Shown: piece by piece, positions 5,346 through 5,728 of the stretch
Layout of the letters: each line of letters starts with the position of its first letter
How positions within the stretch are numbered: the first letter of the stretch is position 1
Origin: CAKOSP01 sp964404455
GTDB taxonomy: Bacteria; Bacillota_I; Bacilli_A; RF39; UBA660
Reading direction: 5' to 3'
NCBI GenBank assembly: GCA_964404455.1
Contig: CAYOJY010000054.1
Location: 1 to 5,728 of the forward strand
DNA: 5,728 nucleotides
Program-made: the position numbers and the translations under genes
Notes under the pieces: model-generated
What the model was told of the DNA's origin: nothing
The model's database searches: none
Seen by the model: only the letters and a program-made list of their open reading frames with translations

Positions 5346-5728
5346 TTAATTTATTACATATGGATTATTCCATGTTCCATTCCCGCTTGATGAAGATATA
5401 TCAGCTGACAGAGAAACTACCGGACGCGCGCCAGTCGCATCGTCTACATCATAGCCCCCCAGATTACCTGAAGATCGCACATTGAACACAACAGCAATCA
5501 GATTATTAAAATTGAAATAATGCGGCGAGCCCAACCAATAGTAATTATTTGTATACAAATAATTACTATTGGTGCTTGTGCCAGCTATTAAGCCAGCTAT
5601 TGAGGCTTCGTCTGCAGTTAATAAGCCAACTTTTTGCAAGGATTTGCCGTTCCCTTTCGTCATATCTGCTTTCGTAAATGCATCATCTTTATGTGGACAT
5701 ACTAAGCTTGGACCAGTTCCAATTGGTG
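5346..5728 (-). CDS. C-terminal part of a probable surface protein with a C-type-lectin/FGE-like ending (start outside window)
   Basis: The frame is open from the right edge to TAA at 5348-5346, giving 126 full codons. The Met codon at 5663 has no ribosome site and the frame continues upstream of it through LVCPHKDDAF, so the true start lies outside the window. Recognisable parts are VGLLTADEASIAG, YYWLGSP, a VFNVRSSGNL strand-like segment, GARPVVSLSADI and the terminal GNGTWNNPYVIN. I recall this ending from large families of secreted or pilin-like proteins in gut Bacilli; the WLGSP...GxRP pattern resembles C-type-lectin/formylglycine-generating-enzyme folds. No enzyme residues can be assigned and the function is unknown; binding at the cell surface is a guess. 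G+C is about 41%, far above pcrA and ligA, with codons such as GCG, CGT, CCG and CTG, suggesting separate origin or recombination. It carries a 40-bp palindrome and a four-codon duplication. Confidence 0.7.
   Translation of the reverse strand, partial: PIGTGPSLVCPHKDDAFTKADMTKGNGKSLQKVGLLTADEASIAGLIAGTSTNSNYLYTNNYYWLGSPHYFNFNNLIAVVFNVRSSGNLGGYDVDDATGARPVVSLSADISSSSGNGTWNNPYVIN
5534..5573. repeat. Perfect 40-bp palindrome inside the surface-protein gene
   Basis: The left arm starts ACCAATAGTAATTATTTGTA (5534-5553), and 5554-5573 is its exact reverse complement with no spacer. On the minus strand it encodes the Asn/Tyr-rich stretch TNSNYLYTNNYYW. Twenty consecutive matching pairs with no mismatch are not expected by chance in a window this size. 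It could extrude as a cruciform in DNA or fold as a hairpin in the mRNA. Confidence 0.95.
5580..5603. repeat. 12-bp tandem duplication in the surface-protein gene
   Basis: GCCAGCTATTAA (5580-5591) is followed directly by GCCAGCTATTGA (5592-5603), which differs by one base. On the minus strand this reads SIAGLIAG, an in-frame four-codon repeat. It lies seven bases from the 40-bp palindrome and looks like a slippage or repair scar. Confidence 0.85.

Noticed and set aside
5166..5390. Plus-strand frame encoding 74 mostly hydrophobic residues
   Set aside because: It would start with TTG in the loop of a hairpin, has no ribosome site, is rich in Phe and Ile as expected from T-rich noncoding DNA, and overlaps the well-supported minus-strand gene end.
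5346..5663. A complete small protein starting at the Met codon 5663
   Set aside because: No ribosome site precedes that codon, and the same frame runs on without a stop to the window edge with family-like sequence.
1..5728. CRISPR arrays, insertion-sequence ends or phage genes
   Set aside because: No regularly spaced repeats, transposase or integrase frames or phage structural genes were seen. The inverted repeats found have no target-site duplications around them.

Overview
The window is AT-rich bacterial DNA, with roughly a quarter to a third G+C in most genes. It looks like a low-GC Firmicute (Bacilli side), possibly one of the uncultured gut lineages near the Mollicutes. Four observations support this: pcrA followed by ligA (the Bacillus-type repair gene pair), strong GGAGG ribosome sites, sigma-A-type promoters, and a surface protein of a kind I associate with gut Bacilli. 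Tryptophan is encoded by TGG, and all reading frames are full length under the standard code, so a UGA=Trp Mycoplasma code is not supported. The lineage is inference.

Layout. Positions 1-382 (minus) hold the start of a membrane-anchored thioredoxin-fold protein with a CPWC motif, cut by the window edge. A compact back-to-back promoter pair at 407-466 drives this gene leftwards and an elongator tRNA-Met(CAU) gene (483-559) rightwards. The 381-base gap from 560 to 940 has no convincing gene. It does hold a 14-bp long-range inverted repeat (571-584 with 694-707) enclosing a second 9-bp repeat, then a good rho-independent terminator (741-766). The tRNA transcript may therefore carry a long structured 3' segment, possibly an undescribed small RNA. 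A hairpin at 902-931 is the probable terminator of the next unit and can act on both strands.

Positions 941-5047 (minus) are a two-gene operon, pcrA (UvrD/PcrA helicase) then ligA (NAD+-dependent DNA ligase), 27 bp apart and read from an extended -10 promoter near 5073. The helicase unwinds DNA during repair and replication-transcription conflicts, and the ligase seals the resulting nicks.

Positions 5048-5345 hold the pcrA promoter and two hairpins but no gene I believe. Positions 5346-5728 (minus) are the C-terminal end of a probable secreted or surface protein with a C-type-lectin/formylglycine-enzyme-like ending (YWLGSP ... GARPVVSL ... NPYVIN). It is about 41% G+C, well above its neighbours. 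It contains a perfect 40-bp palindrome inside the coding sequence and a 12-bp tandem duplication beside it.

The two places most worth a second look are the structured segment downstream of the tRNA and the palindrome-bearing, compositionally distinct surface gene. No complete new defence or mobile system is visible.
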